Below, piece by piece: positions 25,932 through 35,327 of a DNA stretch of 64,000 bases (its first letter is position 1; every line of letters begins with the position of its first letter). Origin of the DNA: Methylocystis sp. SC2 (GTDB lineage Bacteria > Pseudomonadota > Alphaproteobacteria > Rhizobiales > Beijerinckiaceae). The translations under genes were made by a program, and so were the position numbers. The stretch lies in NCBI RefSeq assembly GCF_000304315.1, contig NC_018485.1, positions 1,210,501-1,274,500 on the forward strand, written 5' to 3'. A model generated the notes under the pieces. It did not search any database and had not been told where the DNA came from. It saw only the letters and a list, made by a program, of their open reading frames with translations.

Positions 25932-27575
25932 ATGACCGCTGGCGAAAAGGCCGAGCGACTTCTCCGCGCCGCGCTTGCGGGCGCGACCCTGTCGGCGTTC
26001 GCCGCTCCTGCGGCGGCGGCGCAATATCCGCCGCGTCGCGCCGAAACGTTTGACCCGCCGCCGCTCGTCGCGCTGTTTGACGTGGAGCGCCTCCCGACGC
26101 GCGCGCCATTGGACAACCCGAACTTCGCCGTCGCGGACCCGGCGCCCGCCGCGGTCCTGCTCGACGTCGAGCTGCGCGCCGAGCCTGTCGAGCCGGACTC
26201 GCTCGACCTCGCCAGGAGCCTTCAGCCTGAGGAGAAGCGCGATCTCGCCCTGGCGCTCGACGCCTGGGCGACGGCCGGCGATGCAACGCTCGGGCCCGAG
26301 CGCCGCCGGCTGCGCGCGGCGTTGGCGGCCGCCTACGCCGCCCGAGATCTCGCGCCGTTCTGGATCGAGAATGGAGAATGGCGCGCTTCGGCCCGGGCCG
26401 CGCTCGCGCGCCTCGCGCTCGCCGCCGATGACGGGCTCGATCTTCGCGCCTATGCGACGCCGGACGCCGAAAAGGCGGCGCCCACGGCGGCGGACGAACT
26501 CGCTCTGTCGGAGGCGATCGCCGCCTATGCGCTGCAGGCGCGTGGCGCCCGGATCGAACCTGAACGCATCTCGCGGCTCGTCGGGGCGAAAACGACCCTC
26601 CCCGATCCGGCGCAGGCCGTGGCCGAAGTCGCCGGCGCGGGCGCAACCGCCGGCGACGCGCTGCAGGCCTATAATCCCACGCATTACGGCTATCAGCAGC
26701 TGCGCGAAAAACTCATCGAGATGAGAATGCAGCGCGCCGGCGCGCCTGCCTCCGACGGACTTTACGCCGCAGCCGCCGAGGGCGTCACCCAGAGCGACGT
26801 CCTGCCGGCCGCAAGCAAGTCCAAGCGGCGCCGCGCCGCCGGGCTCGCCAAGGCTTCGACCTCGCGGGTCGAAGCCGAAATCATCGCCAATATGGAGCGG
26901 TGGCGCTGGTTGCCGCGCGACCTCGGCGAAGAGCGGGTCGAGGTGAATATTCCCGACTTCGAACTCGCCGTCGTGCGCAATGGCGAGGTGACGCATCGCA
27001 CGCGCGTCATCGTCGGCAAAGAGGCGACCCCGACGCCGATCTTCTCCAATGCGCTGCAATACATCATCGTCAATCCCTATTGGAACGTGCCGCCGTCGAT
27101 CCTGAACAAGGAGATGCTGCCGAAGGCGAACGGCGACGTCGCCGCCATCGCGGCGAGCGGCTTCAACGTGTCCTATCGCGGCGGCAAGCTCGTGGTGCGC
27201 CAGCCGCCCGGCGAGCGCAATGCGCTTGGCCGCATCAAATTCATGTTCCCCAACGATTTCTCGGTATATTTGCACGATACGCCGTCGCGCAACCTGTTCG
27301 CCGCGTCGCATCGCGCCTTCAGCCATGGCTGCATGCGCGTCGACGCGCCTTTCGCGCTGGCGGAAGCCGTGCTCGGCCCCCGCAGCGGCTGGTCGGAAAG
27401 CCGCGTGCGCCGGCTGATCGGCGGCTCGGAACGCTACATCAATCTCTCCAAGCCGCTGCCGATCCACATCGAATATTTCACCGCCTATGTCGACGAAGGC
27501 GGGCGCATCGTGCTGCGCCCCGATCTCTACGGCTATTCGGCGCGGGTGCGGAAGGCTTTGGGGCTAGGCGCCTGA
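25932..27575 (+). CDS. L,D-transpeptidase (YcbB/LdtD-like)
   Basis: 547 residues. It forms 3-3 crosslinks in peptidoglycan in the periplasm. A signal peptide (LLRAALAGATLSAFAAPAAA) starts from ATG 25932, which has a good AAGGA site. The middle (about 110-290) is the scaffold and peptidoglycan-binding-like region. The YkuD catalytic domain spans about 315-500: ERVEVNIPDFELAVV, IVNPYWNVPPSI, and SHGCMRV with the catalytic Cys. The large insert before SHRAFSHGCMR is typical of the YcbB subgroup. The stop overlaps that of the convergent methyltransferase gene by 12 bp. Confidence 0.93.
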   Translation: MTAGEKAERLLRAALAGATLSAFAAPAAAAQYPPRRAETFDPPPLVALFDVERLPTRAPLDNPNFAVADPAPAAVLLDVELRAEPVEPDSLDLARSLQPEEKRDLALALDAWATAGDATLGPERRRLRAALAAAYAARDLAPFWIENGEWRASARAALARLALAADDGLDLRAYATPDAEKAAPTAADELALSEAIAAYALQARGARIEPERISRLVGAKTTLPDPAQAVAEVAGAGATAGDALQAYNPTHYGYQQLREKLIEMRMQRAGAPASDGLYAAAAEGVTQSDVLPAASKSKRRRAAGLAKASTSRVEAEIIANMERWRWLPRDLGEERVEVNIPDFELAVVRNGEVTHRTRVIVGKEATPTPIFSNALQYIIVNPYWNVPPSILNKEMLPKANGDVAAIAASGFNVSYRGGKLVVRQPPGERNALGRIKFMFPNDFSVYLHDTPSRNLFAASHRAFSHGCMRVDAPFALAEAVLGPRSGWSESRVRRLIGGSERYINLSKPLPIHIEYFTAYVDEGGRIVLRPDLYGYSARVRKALGLGA

Positions 27576-28241
27576 ACCTTTCACGGTTGCGGAAAACAGC
27601 GCGGCGCAGCCGATCGTTTCGACGCTCACCGCGCTGAAGCGCTTTTCGAGTTCGCGCGTCAACGTCTCCAGATCGTCCTGCGCATTCGAAAATACGCCCT
27701 TGGAGTTATAGAACGCCATCAGCCTCTGCGCCGCGAAGCTGCGTTCGACCCCGCCTTGCAGCAGCGTCGAGCCGAAGACGACGGCGCCGGGATTCAGCAG
27801 GGGCGCGAGGAAATCGAAGGCGCGCGCCTTCGTCGCCATGTCGCCCGGCAGGCAATGCAGGAGATAATTGACGCCGAGCGAGTCGAATTTGGCGCCCTCG
27901 GCGTCGATCGGCGCCAGCACATTGCGCACATAGATCTCGGGCCGATAGCGCGCGATGCGTCGCGCCGCATATTGCAGCGCGTCGCGGTTCATATCCATCA
28001 GCGCGACGCGCGGCGTCGGCGCCGGAAAACGGCAGCGATCGAGAAAATAGCCGGTGCCGACGCCGACATCGAGATGATTGCCGCTGATGTGTCGATCGTA
28101 ATGGGCGAGCAGCCGGGGAGTGGGACATTTCCAGATCCACCGATTGGACAGGCCGAGCACCAGCAGATCGTAGATCGCGAGCATCTTCGGCGTGTAGACC
28201 GCCTGTCCGGCGTGAATTTGCTCGGTGGTGATCGGCGGCAT
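27564..28241 (-). CDS. class I SAM-dependent methyltransferase
   Basis: 225 residues with the SAM-binding Rossmann motif LDVGVGTGYFLDRC (about residue 50), then VALMDMNRDALQYAA (acidic loop) and a YLLHCLPGD motif IV region. Substrate unknown; homologues are annotated simply as class I methyltransferases. The ATG at 28241 gives MPPITTEQIHAG, where similarity would start; the open frame continues 82 codons upstream with non-conserved sequence that overlaps the ABC-F leader. It is divergent from the ABC-F gene. Confidence 0.85.
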   Translation of the reverse strand: MPPITTEQIHAGQAVYTPKMLAIYDLLVLGLSNRWIWKCPTPRLLAHYDRHISGNHLDVGVGTGYFLDRCRFPAPTPRVALMDMNRDALQYAARRIARYRPEIYVRNVLAPIDAEGAKFDSLGVNYLLHCLPGDMATKARAFDFLAPLLNPGAVVFGSTLLQGGVERSFAAQRLMAFYNSKGVFSNAQDDLETLTRELEKRFSAVSVETIGCAALFSATVKGSGA

Positions 28242-28341
28242 CGCTCTGGCTCCGGAACTATCGGCGGCTTCGGGGGTGACAACCGGCCCGCCTGCGTGGA
28301 AGAAGCTTATCTCATGTTCATAAGGCGCTGCTAAGCTTCCA

Positions 28342-30150
28342 ATGCCCCCTCCCCTCCTCGCCCTCCAGGGCGTCATGCTCACTCTCGGCGGAAAGCCGCT
28401 GCTGGAGGGCGCCGATCTCTCGGTGGCGCCTGGCGCGCGGCTGTGCGTCGTCGGCCGCAACGGCTCGGGCAAGTCGACGCTGCTCAAGATCGCGGCCGGC
28501 GAGATCGAGCCTGACGCCGGCGTGCGCTTCCTGCAGCCCGGCGCGAGCTTACGCTATCTGCCGCAGGAGCCGGATTTTTCGGGCTTCGCCACGGCGCTCG
28601 CCTATGTCGAAGCCGGCCTTGGGCCGCTCGACGATCCTCATGTCGCCAGAACCCTGCTCAACGATCTGGGGCTCGGGGGCGACGAAAACCCCGCACGCCT
28701 CTCGGGCGGCGAAGCGCGACGGGCGGCGCTCGCCCGAGTTCTCGCGCCTGAGCCAGAAATTCTGCTGCTCGACGAGCCGACGAACCACCTCGATCTGCCG
28801 ACGATCCTGTGGCTCGAAGAAAGGCTCGCGGCGCTGCGCTCGGCGCTCGTGCTCATCAGCCATGACCGCCGCTTTCTTCAGGATCTGACCCGGGAAACGC
28901 TTTGGATCGACCGCGGCCGCACGCGTCATCTGGCGCGCGGCTTCAGGGAATTCGAGGCCTGGCGCGACCGCGAATTGGAGGAAGAGGAAAAGCAGCAGCA
29001 CAAGTTGGAGCGCAAGATCGTCGCCGAAGAACATTGGCTGCGCCACGGCGTTTCCGGCCGGCGCAAGCGCAATATGAAGCGACTCGGGGGCCTGCATCAT
29101 CTTCGCGCGGAGCGCCGCAATCGCGTCATGCCGACCGGCGACGTGAAACTTGAAGCCAGCGAAGCGCAGCTGTCCGGCAAGCTGGTCATCGAGGCGATCA
29201 AGATCGGCAAGTCGTACGGCGAACGCGTCATCGTCGAGAATTTCACGACGCGCATTCTGCGGGGCGATCGCATCGGAATCATCGGCGCGAACGGCGCCGG
29301 CAAGACGACGCTCGTCAATCTGCTGACCGGCGCGCTCGCGCCCGACAGCGGCAAGGTGCGATTGGGCGCCAATCTCGAAATGGCGACCCTCGAGCAAAGC
29401 CGCGCGAGTCTCGATCCGGGAACCACCTTGCAGGACGCGCTGACCGGCGGCGGCTCCGACACGATCGAGATCAATGGCGAGCGGCGTCACGTCATCGGCT
29501 ACATGAAGGATTTCCTGTTCAAGCCGGAGCAGGCGCGCACGCCGATCGGCAGGCTTTCGGGCGGCGAGCGCGGGCGCTTGATGCTTGCGCGGGCGCTGGC
29601 GAAGCCGTCGAATCTCCTGGCGCTCGACGAGCCAACCAACGACCTCGATCTCGAAACGCTCGATCTCTTGGAGGAAATGCTCGCCGACTATCCCGGCACG
29701 CTGATCGTCGTCAGCCATGATCGCGATTTTCTCGATCGCGTCGCGACGAGCGTGCTGATGAGCGAAGGCGACGGCCGCTGGATCGAATACGCCGGCGGCT
29801 ACAGCGACATGGTCGCCCAGCGGGGCAAGGGCGTCGAGACGCGGGGCGCGATCGCCTCGGCGCGGGAGACGAAAGAAAAACCCGCGCCGCGCGAAAAGGC
29901 GGCGATCCGGCAGAAGCTCTCCTTCAAGGAGCAGCATGCGCTCGCGACCCTGCCCGGCAAGATCGACGCGTGGCGGGAAAAATGCGCGAAATTGCAGACA
30001 CTGCTCGATGACCCGGAGCTTTATGCGCGCGATCCGGCAAAATTCGCCAAGGCGAGCGAAGCATTCGCCGCGCTTCAAGCTGATATCGCTGAGGCCGAAG
30101 ATGAGTGGCTCGCGCTGGAAATCAAACGCGAAGAAGAGCGCTCAAACTAG
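28342..30150 (+). CDS. ABC-F family ATPase (Uup-like)
   Basis: 602 residues with two complete ABC domains and no membrane segments. Domain 1: GRNGSGKST, LSGGEARRAALARVL, LLLDEPTNHLDLPTI. Domain 2: GANGAGKTT, LSGGERGRLMLARAL, LALDEPTNDLDLETL. The inter-domain linker carries a basic helix (EEKQQHKLERKIVAEEH), and the C-terminal 70 residues are a coiled coil, as in Uup. ABC-F proteins act on the ribosome or, for Uup, in branched DNA intermediate handling. An 11-bp inverted repeat directly follows the stop. Confidence 0.93.
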   Translation: MPPPLLALQGVMLTLGGKPLLEGADLSVAPGARLCVVGRNGSGKSTLLKIAAGEIEPDAGVRFLQPGASLRYLPQEPDFSGFATALAYVEAGLGPLDDPHVARTLLNDLGLGGDENPARLSGGEARRAALARVLAPEPEILLLDEPTNHLDLPTILWLEERLAALRSALVLISHDRRFLQDLTRETLWIDRGRTRHLARGFREFEAWRDRELEEEEKQQHKLERKIVAEEHWLRHGVSGRRKRNMKRLGGLHHLRAERRNRVMPTGDVKLEASEAQLSGKLVIEAIKIGKSYGERVIVENFTTRILRGDRIGIIGANGAGKTTLVNLLTGALAPDSGKVRLGANLEMATLEQSRASLDPGTTLQDALTGGGSDTIEINGERRHVIGYMKDFLFKPEQARTPIGRLSGGERGRLMLARALAKPSNLLALDEPTNDLDLETLDLLEEMLADYPGTLIVVSHDRDFLDRVATSVLMSEGDGRWIEYAGGYSDMVAQRGKGVETRGAIASARETKEKPAPREKAAIRQKLSFKEQHALATLPGKIDAWREKCAKLQTLLDDPELYARDPAKFAKASEAFAALQADIAEAEDEWLALEIKREEERSN

Positions 30151-30191
30151 AAGACTTCCACTCTACAGCAGTCGGCACAATGGAAGTCTTC
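30150..30191 (+). terminator. perfect 11-bp inverted repeat after the ABC-F gene
   Basis: GAAGACTTCCA (30150-30160) and TGGAAGTCTTC (30181-30191) pair perfectly across a 20-base loop, immediately after the stop of the ABC-F gene. There is no T-run after it, so it is a weak intrinsic terminator at best; a protein-binding or mRNA-stability element upstream of the pseudoazurin gene is equally possible. Confidence 0.4.
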
Positions 30192-30328
30192 CATGCAAAG
30201 TTGTGTCGCTCGTTATTGATGATCGAAATTAGCATAGCTAGATGTCGGGCTCTCTTCCAAGAGAAACGCCGCTGCAGGGAAATTTGCATCGGCGCGTCGA
30301 TTAAGAATAGTTCCAGGGAGAAAGCTTC

Positions 30329-30790
30329 GTGACACGCGCATATCTCACTTTTGGCCGCCCGTTCGGCGCGACCGCCTTGGCTCTTGCGATCCTCATCGGA
30401 TGGTCGCGCCCTTCACGGGCGGGCGAAACCGTCGAGATCAAAATGCTCAACAAGGGCGCGGACCGTTACATGGTGTTCGAGCCGGAGGTCGTGCGGATCA
30501 AACCGGGCGACACGATTAAATTCGTCGCGGCCGACAAGGGGCATAACGCCGTCACGATAAAGGAGCTGCTCCCTTCCGGCGCGGAGCCGTTCCGCGGCAA
30601 GATCAATGAGGAATTGGCGATCACGCTGTCGACGCCCGGCGTCTATGGCTTCCGTTGCGATCCGCACTACACGCTGGGAATGGTCGGCGTCATCGTCGTC
30701 GGAGAGCCGACCAATCTCGAAGCCGCCAAGCAGGCGAAGCTGCCCGGCAAGGCGGGCGAGGTCATGACGAAACTTCTGGGAAGCCTCTGA
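30329..30790 (+). CDS. pseudoazurin (type 1 copper protein)
   Basis: 153 residues with a signal peptide (ALALAILIGWSRPSRA), so periplasmic. All four type 1 copper ligands are present: His72 (KGHNAV), Cys110, His113 (RCDPHY) and Met118 (GMVGVI). Pseudoazurins are one-electron carriers, classically to nitrite reductase or nitrous oxide reductase; neither is in this window. GTG start at 30329, preceded by AGGGAG. It stands alone. Whether it can feed the CuA-less oxidase at 57-61 kb is an open question, not a claim. Confidence 0.93.
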   Translation: MTRAYLTFGRPFGATALALAILIGWSRPSRAGETVEIKMLNKGADRYMVFEPEVVRIKPGDTIKFVAADKGHNAVTIKELLPSGAEPFRGKINEELAITLSTPGVYGFRCDPHYTLGMVGVIVVGEPTNLEAAKQAKLPGKAGEVMTKLLGSL

Positions 30791-30892
30791 GTCTTCGCGC
30801 CGATGCAGGTTGGCGAACGCCCAATCAGCCGCAACGAGAGAGGCTTTCGCCGCGGTGAAAGCCTTTCCGCGGCGCATGGCCGCAGCTGGACA

Positions 30893-32212
30893 TCAGGCGC
30901 GAAGATATCGAAGGCTGACTCTGCCGATGCGGAGAATCAGCAAAGCCGCGATCAGCGGTCCGAGGGCGAGCGCGAGCAATGCGTCGGAAAATTCGCCCGT
31001 CGCGCCTTTGACGAGACCGACGAGGTAGGGCCCGGCAAGCCCCGAGATATTGCCGATCGAGTTGATCACCGCGACGCCGACCACGGCGTCGCCCGTTCCG
31101 AGCGCCAGCGTCGTGAAGCTCCAGAACGTCGGCAGCGCCGCGATGGCGCCGACGGCGGCGACGGACAGCGCGATCATCGACAGCAACGGCGTCGGCGCAT
31201 AGGCGGCGCAGGCCAATCCCATGGCGCCGACGACGCCGGCGAGCGCCGTGTGGCCGACGGTCTCTCGTCGCCGGTCGGAGCTGCGGCTCCAGGCCCACAT
31301 CGCCAGCGCGGCGCAAATATAGGGAATTGACGCCAGCAAACTCGTCGCGACGACGCCGAATCCGAAAGCTTTGATGATCTGCGGGAGCCAGAAGCTCAAG
31401 CCGTAGAGCGCAATGACGATTCCGAAATAGGCGACGCCGAGAATGAGAATGCGCACATCCTTGAACGCGCGCCAATGGTCGCCATGGTCCCGCCCGGCCT
31501 CGCGTTCGAGCACGGCGCGCAACGAGGCCTTTTCGCCGGACGTCAGCCATTTCGCCGACTGAGGTCCGTCAGGCAGATAGAAAAAACAGACGACCCCGAG
31601 AAGAACCGACGGCAGCGCCTCCATCAGGAACAGCCAGCGCCAGCCGCTGATCCCGCCGACGCCGTCGAGCGAGGCGAGGATGAATCCCGAGATCGGCGAT
31701 CCGATCGCGCTGGCGAGCGGAACCGCAATCAGGAAGCCGGCGAGAACGCGCGCGCGCTGGGCGGCGGGAATCCAATAGGTGAGATAGAGAATGACGCCCG
31801 GCGCGAAACCGGCTTCCATCACGCCGAGCAGCAGACGCAGAACAACGAAGCTCGCCTCGCTCCAGATGAAGGCGGTGAGCGCCGAAACGAGGCCCCAGCT
31901 GACCATGATCCGCGCGATCCACATGCGCGCGCCAACGCGATGCATGATGTAATTGCTCGGCGCTTCGAACAGGCAATAGCCGATAAAGAACACCCCAGCG
32001 CCCCAGCCGAAGAATTCGGGCGTGAAGCCAAGCTCGGCATTCATTGTCAGGGCGGCGAAGCCGATATTCACCCGGTCGAGATAGGCGACGATAAAGCCCG
32101 TGACGAGAAACGGTATCAGACGCCGCGCCACTTTCGCGACGACGCGGTCGGCGTCGACGGTTTCACGCGGCGGGCCGAGCTTGGGGGGCGCTGCGACGGC
32201 CGCATCCGACAT
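30893..32212 (-). CDS. MFS transporter, anion:cation symporter (ACS) type
   Basis: 439 residues, 12 predicted helices. The N-terminal VAYLDRVNIGFAALTMN is the ACS/phthalate-permease signature, followed by GYCLFEAPSNYIMHRVGARMW. Substrates of the family are organic anions (for example phthalate, tartrate, glucarate). It is the last gene of a three-gene operon: nitroreductase, methyltransferase, transporter; its ATG follows the methyltransferase stop by three bases. The context hints at handling of an organic acid or nitro compound, but the substrate cannot be named. Confidence 0.9.
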   Translation of the reverse strand: MSDAAVAAPPKLGPPRETVDADRVVAKVARRLIPFLVTGFIVAYLDRVNIGFAALTMNAELGFTPEFFGWGAGVFFIGYCLFEAPSNYIMHRVGARMWIARIMVSWGLVSALTAFIWSEASFVVLRLLLGVMEAGFAPGVILYLTYWIPAAQRARVLAGFLIAVPLASAIGSPISGFILASLDGVGGISGWRWLFLMEALPSVLLGVVCFFYLPDGPQSAKWLTSGEKASLRAVLEREAGRDHGDHWRAFKDVRILILGVAYFGIVIALYGLSFWLPQIIKAFGFGVVATSLLASIPYICAALAMWAWSRSSDRRRETVGHTALAGVVGAMGLACAAYAPTPLLSMIALSVAAVGAIAALPTFWSFTTLALGTGDAVVGVAVINSIGNISGLAGPYLVGLVKGATGEFSDALLALALGPLIAALLILRIGRVSLRYLRA

Positions 32213-32215
32213 AAG

Positions 32216-32923
32216 TCAAGCCCGCTCAAAGCGCATGAGATGGTGCCAGCGATGCGGAACATCGCCCGGCAAGCGCTTAAGACCTGCAGCGCGCGCCTGC
32301 TGCTCCAGAAGCGACAATGGCTCGGGATAGTCGCTTGTCGAGACATGATCGAAAATCGCGTCCTTCTCAGCCCGCGAAAGGCCGGTCCAATCCTTCTCGA
32401 TCCAAGCGAAATAATGCCTCAGATAGTCATCGCGCGTTTCGTCTTCCTCGCGCATCGTGTCGACCAGCAACAGCAGGCCGCCGGGCGCGAGCGCCCGCGA
32501 CGCGCGGCGGAAAAATTCCGCTTTGTCCTCTGTAGACAGGTGATGCAGAACGAAACTGCTGTGGAGGACATCATAGGAGACGCCCTCGGCGAGAGCCGAC
32601 AGCATGTCGCTGTGCGCGAGTTGCACCGGACATGGCAGAGATTTCAGATTTTCGGCTGCGAGCGCGAGCGCGGTTTCCGAAAGATCGATCCCCTTGTAGC
32701 TCGACGGCGAGATCCGGCGGAGAATCGGCGCAAAGACATGCGCGTCGCCGCAACCGAGATCGAGCAGAGAGAAGGCCCGCCCCTCGAAACGCTCGCGCAA
32801 GGCGCGCTCGACCTCTTCGCCGAGCGCCGCGTGGAACATGAAATCCTTGACGACGACCTTCTCGTAAGTGTCCCAGAGATCGAAAATCTCGCCCGAGTAT
32901 GCGCGCTTTACATCGGCGTCCAT
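32216..32923 (-). CDS. class I SAM-dependent methyltransferase
   Basis: 235 residues. SAM-binding motif LLDLGCGDAHVFAPIL (about residue 52), then YKGIDLSETALALAAENL, SDMLSALAEGVSYDVLHSSF and a LAPGGLLLLVDTMREEDE motif IV/V region. Small-molecule type; substrate unknown. ATG 32923 follows AAGG by eight bases; a GTG at 32947 lies inside a duplicated tail of the preceding gene and is less likely. Operon position between the nitroreductase and MFS genes. Confidence 0.88.
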   Translation of the reverse strand: MDADVKRAYSGEIFDLWDTYEKVVVKDFMFHAALGEEVERALRERFEGRAFSLLDLGCGDAHVFAPILRRISPSSYKGIDLSETALALAAENLKSLPCPVQLAHSDMLSALAEGVSYDVLHSSFVLHHLSTEDKAEFFRRASRALAPGGLLLLVDTMREEDETRDDYLRHYFAWIEKDWTGLSRAEKDAIFDHVSTSDYPEPLSLLEQQARAAGLKRLPGDVPHRWHHLMRFERA

Positions 32924-32943
32924 GAGCCAGCCTTTTTGTCGAT

Positions 32944-32986
32944 TCACTTAAGAGCGAAGCCAAGTTTACTTAAGTGCGAAGCCGAG
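32944..32986 (-). repeat. tandem near-duplicate of the nitroreductase gene tail
   Basis: Two 21-nt units one base apart (32966-32986 and 32944-32964) both read Leu-Gly-Phe-Ala-Leu-Lys-stop. They differ at three positions, all of which keep the amino acid (CTC/CTT, GCA/GCT) or exchange one stop for another (TAA/TGA). The first unit is the real end of the gene; the second is 3' to it. Confidence 0.8.
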
Positions 32987-33817
32987 TGCGTTGAGGGCTT
33001 CGCGAATGCGGTCGCGACCGCTCAACGCCTCCGGACCGCGCACGCGCGACAGCGCCTGACGAATCCATCCCTGATCCGGCAGGCCCTGCTCCTTCTGGAA
33101 CTCCTTGAACTTTTCGTCGAGCGTTTCGATCGCCTCGCGCTGCGCCTCGCCCCATTCATATTGCTCGCGATGCAGCACCGCCCCCTGGCCGAGGCGAGGC
33201 TTGACGGCGGCGTTGGCGGCCGGATCGGGCACGCCGACGACCATGCCGAAGACGGCGAAGACGTTCGGCGGCAAATTCAATTCCCTGGCGACCTCTTCCG
33301 GCTTGTTGCGCATCGCGCCGATATAGCAGCAGCCCAGGCCGATCGATTCGAGCGCGGTGACGGCGTTCTGCGCGGCGAGCGCGGCGTCGACCACGCCGGT
33401 CAGGAACAATTCGAAATATGAGAGTCCGGCGCCGTCACGGCCTTTCTCGCGCCCGAGATGTTCGAGCCGCGCGAGATCGCAGAGCCAGACGAGCAACAGC
33501 GGCGCGTTATGGATATGTTTTTGCCCGCCGGCGAGATCGGCGAGGCGGGTCTTGCGCGCCTCGTCCTGGACCGCGACGACGCTCCAAACTTGCAGATTCG
33601 ACGATGTCGACGCCGACTGCGCGGCGGCGACAATGATTTCCAGCGCGCCTTCGGGCAGCGGCTCGGGCAGGAAATTGCGATGTGAACGATGCGCCAGAAT
33701 AAGGTCCAGCGTGTCGTTCCACTGCGTCGGCTTTGGCGAATCGTCGCGTCGATAGCGCTCAAACATCGCCGCCGCGCCGCGCGGATCGATGGGCTCCGGG
33801 CTCACAGGCTTGTTCAT
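32966..33817 (-). CDS. nitroreductase-family flavoprotein (NfsA-like)
   Basis: 283 residues, FMN-dependent NAD(P)H oxidoreductase fold. HRSHRNFLPEPLPEGALEII contains the Arg-Ser-His-Arg FMN-binding start, SASTSSNLQVWSVVAV the second FMN contact, and ALESIGLGCCYIGAMRN...VFGMVVGVPD the family's C-terminal half. Length and the trailing helix resemble oxygen-insensitive NfsA/FRP proteins. Physiological substrate unknown (quinones, nitroaromatics or flavins). ATG 33817 has GGAAG upstream. First gene of the three-gene operon; its last seven codons occur twice (see the repeat). Confidence 0.9.
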   Translation of the reverse strand: MNKPVSPEPIDPRGAAAMFERYRRDDSPKPTQWNDTLDLILAHRSHRNFLPEPLPEGALEIIVAAAQSASTSSNLQVWSVVAVQDEARKTRLADLAGGQKHIHNAPLLLVWLCDLARLEHLGREKGRDGAGLSYFELFLTGVVDAALAAQNAVTALESIGLGCCYIGAMRNKPEEVARELNLPPNVFAVFGMVVGVPDPAANAAVKPRLGQGAVLHREQYEWGEAQREAIETLDEKFKEFQKEQGLPDQGWIRQALSRVRGPEALSGRDRIREALNALGFALK

Positions 33818-33923
33818 GGGCTTCCAAAGAGGAGAGGATGCGCTGCAAGCCAAGCTTGTCGGCGCTCTTTAGGTCAGTTTAACAAGCCACGCGCGAGGGT
33901 CCAAGCGCTTTGCCCAGGACGAT

Positions 33924-35198
33924 TTACACCCGCCTTGGCACGAGGATCGCACGAAAATCATTAACGTTGGTGCGCGTCGGCCTGGTGACGACGAGATCGC
34001 CGAGCTTCTCGAAGGCGGTGTAGGCGTCATTGTTGGCGAACAGCGCCTTGAGATCGACGCCCGCCTTTTTGGCGCGTTCAAACGAATCCGCCGTCATGAT
34101 CGCGCCGGCGTTGTCCTCACTGCCGTCAATGCCGTCGGTGTCGCAGGCGATCGCCGATATGCCGCCAAAGCCTTCGAGCGCGAGGGTCAGCCCCAGCAGG
34201 AATTCGGCGTCGCGTCCGCCCCGCCCCTTGCCGCGCACGGTGACTGTCGTCTCGCCGCCCGAGATGATGGCGACGGGTGGTTCGAACGGCTGGCCATGGA
34301 GGGCGATCTGCTTTGCGATGCCGGCATGCACGAGCGCCACGTCGCGCGACTCGCCCTCGAGGTCGCCCAGAATGCAGGGCGTGAACCCCGCCGACTTCGC
34401 TACAGCCGCAGCCGCATCGAGCGAGCCTTGCGGCGTGGCGATGAGAATGTTCTGCACTTTCTCGAAGATGGCGTCGCCGGGCTTGGGCGTTTCGCATTCG
34501 CTCTTTTGCAGATGCGCCAGCACCGCCGACGGCGCGTCGATCTTATATTTGGCGATGACGGCGCGCGCATCTTCGCGCGTCGTCGGATCGGGAACCGTGG
34601 GACCGGAGGCGATCACCGAAAGATCGTCGTTCGGCACGTCGGAGATCATCAGCGCCACGACCCGCGCCGGCGCCGCGGCGCGGGCGAGACGTCCGCCCTT
34701 GATGGCGGAGAGATGCTTGCGCACGCAATTCATCTCGGAGATGTTCGCGCCGCTCTTCAACAGGGCCTTGTTCACCGCCTGCTTTTCCTCGAGCGTGACG
34801 CCCTCGGCCGGCAGCGCCATCAGCGCCGAGCCGCCACCCGAAATCAGCGCGAGAACGAGATCGTCCTGCGAAAGTCCCTGCACCTTCTGCAAAATGCGCT
34901 TCGCCGCCTCGCGTCCGGCCGCGTCCGGCACCGGATGCGAGGCTTCGATCACTTCGATGTGTTTTGTCGGCGCGCCGTGCTCGTAGCGCGTGACGACGAG
35001 CCCTTCGAGCGGGCCTTGCCAATGCGCCTCCACCGCCGCCGCCATGGAGGCCGCCGCCTTGCCGGCGCCGACGACGATGGTGCGGCCCTTTGGCGGCGCG
35101 ATCTTCGTCAGATGCGGCGGCAGGCACACGGCCGGCGATGCGGCGCCGACGGCGGCGTCAAACATGGCGCGAAGGAGGGTGCGGAAATCGTCGGACAT
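33924..35198 (-). CDS. gckA: glycerate 2-kinase
   Basis: 424 residues. It phosphorylates D-glycerate to 2-phosphoglycerate, a serine-cycle step, in the cytoplasm. It belongs to the MOFRL/DUF4147 glycerate kinase family: VVGAGKAAASMA near the N-terminus, ALISGGGSALMALPAEGVTL (nucleotide site, about 115), then MISDVPNDDLSVIASGPTVPDP, and the C-terminal MOFRL domain with ISGGETTVTVRGKGRGGRDAEF. It lies on the same strand as the serine-cycle operon but downstream of it, separated by the DUF3142 and TPR genes, so separate transcription is possible. Confidence 0.95.
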   Translation of the reverse strand: MSDDFRTLLRAMFDAAVGAASPAVCLPPHLTKIAPPKGRTIVVGAGKAAASMAAAVEAHWQGPLEGLVVTRYEHGAPTKHIEVIEASHPVPDAAGREAAKRILQKVQGLSQDDLVLALISGGGSALMALPAEGVTLEEKQAVNKALLKSGANISEMNCVRKHLSAIKGGRLARAAAPARVVALMISDVPNDDLSVIASGPTVPDPTTREDARAVIAKYKIDAPSAVLAHLQKSECETPKPGDAIFEKVQNILIATPQGSLDAAAAVAKSAGFTPCILGDLEGESRDVALVHAGIAKQIALHGQPFEPPVAIISGGETTVTVRGKGRGGRDAEFLLGLTLALEGFGGISAIACDTDGIDGSEDNAGAIMTADSFERAKKAGVDLKALFANNDAYTAFEKLGDLVVTRPTRTNVNDFRAILVPRRV

Positions 35199-35327
35199 CG
35201 CGCATTTTACCTTGTTCTTTTGGCAATCCGTCGGTTAGCGCCCTGGAATTGCGACAACCGTCGGCGCTGTCTTTTCAGCATCTCAAGCGCCCGTCAACCG
35301 GGCTCGGAGTCGCGCGCCGCGGCTCGC

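Noticed and set aside
30200..30328. FNR-type box upstream of the pseudoazurin gene (TTGATGATCGAAAT)
   Set aside because: The second half does not match ATCAA; the similarity is no better than chance.
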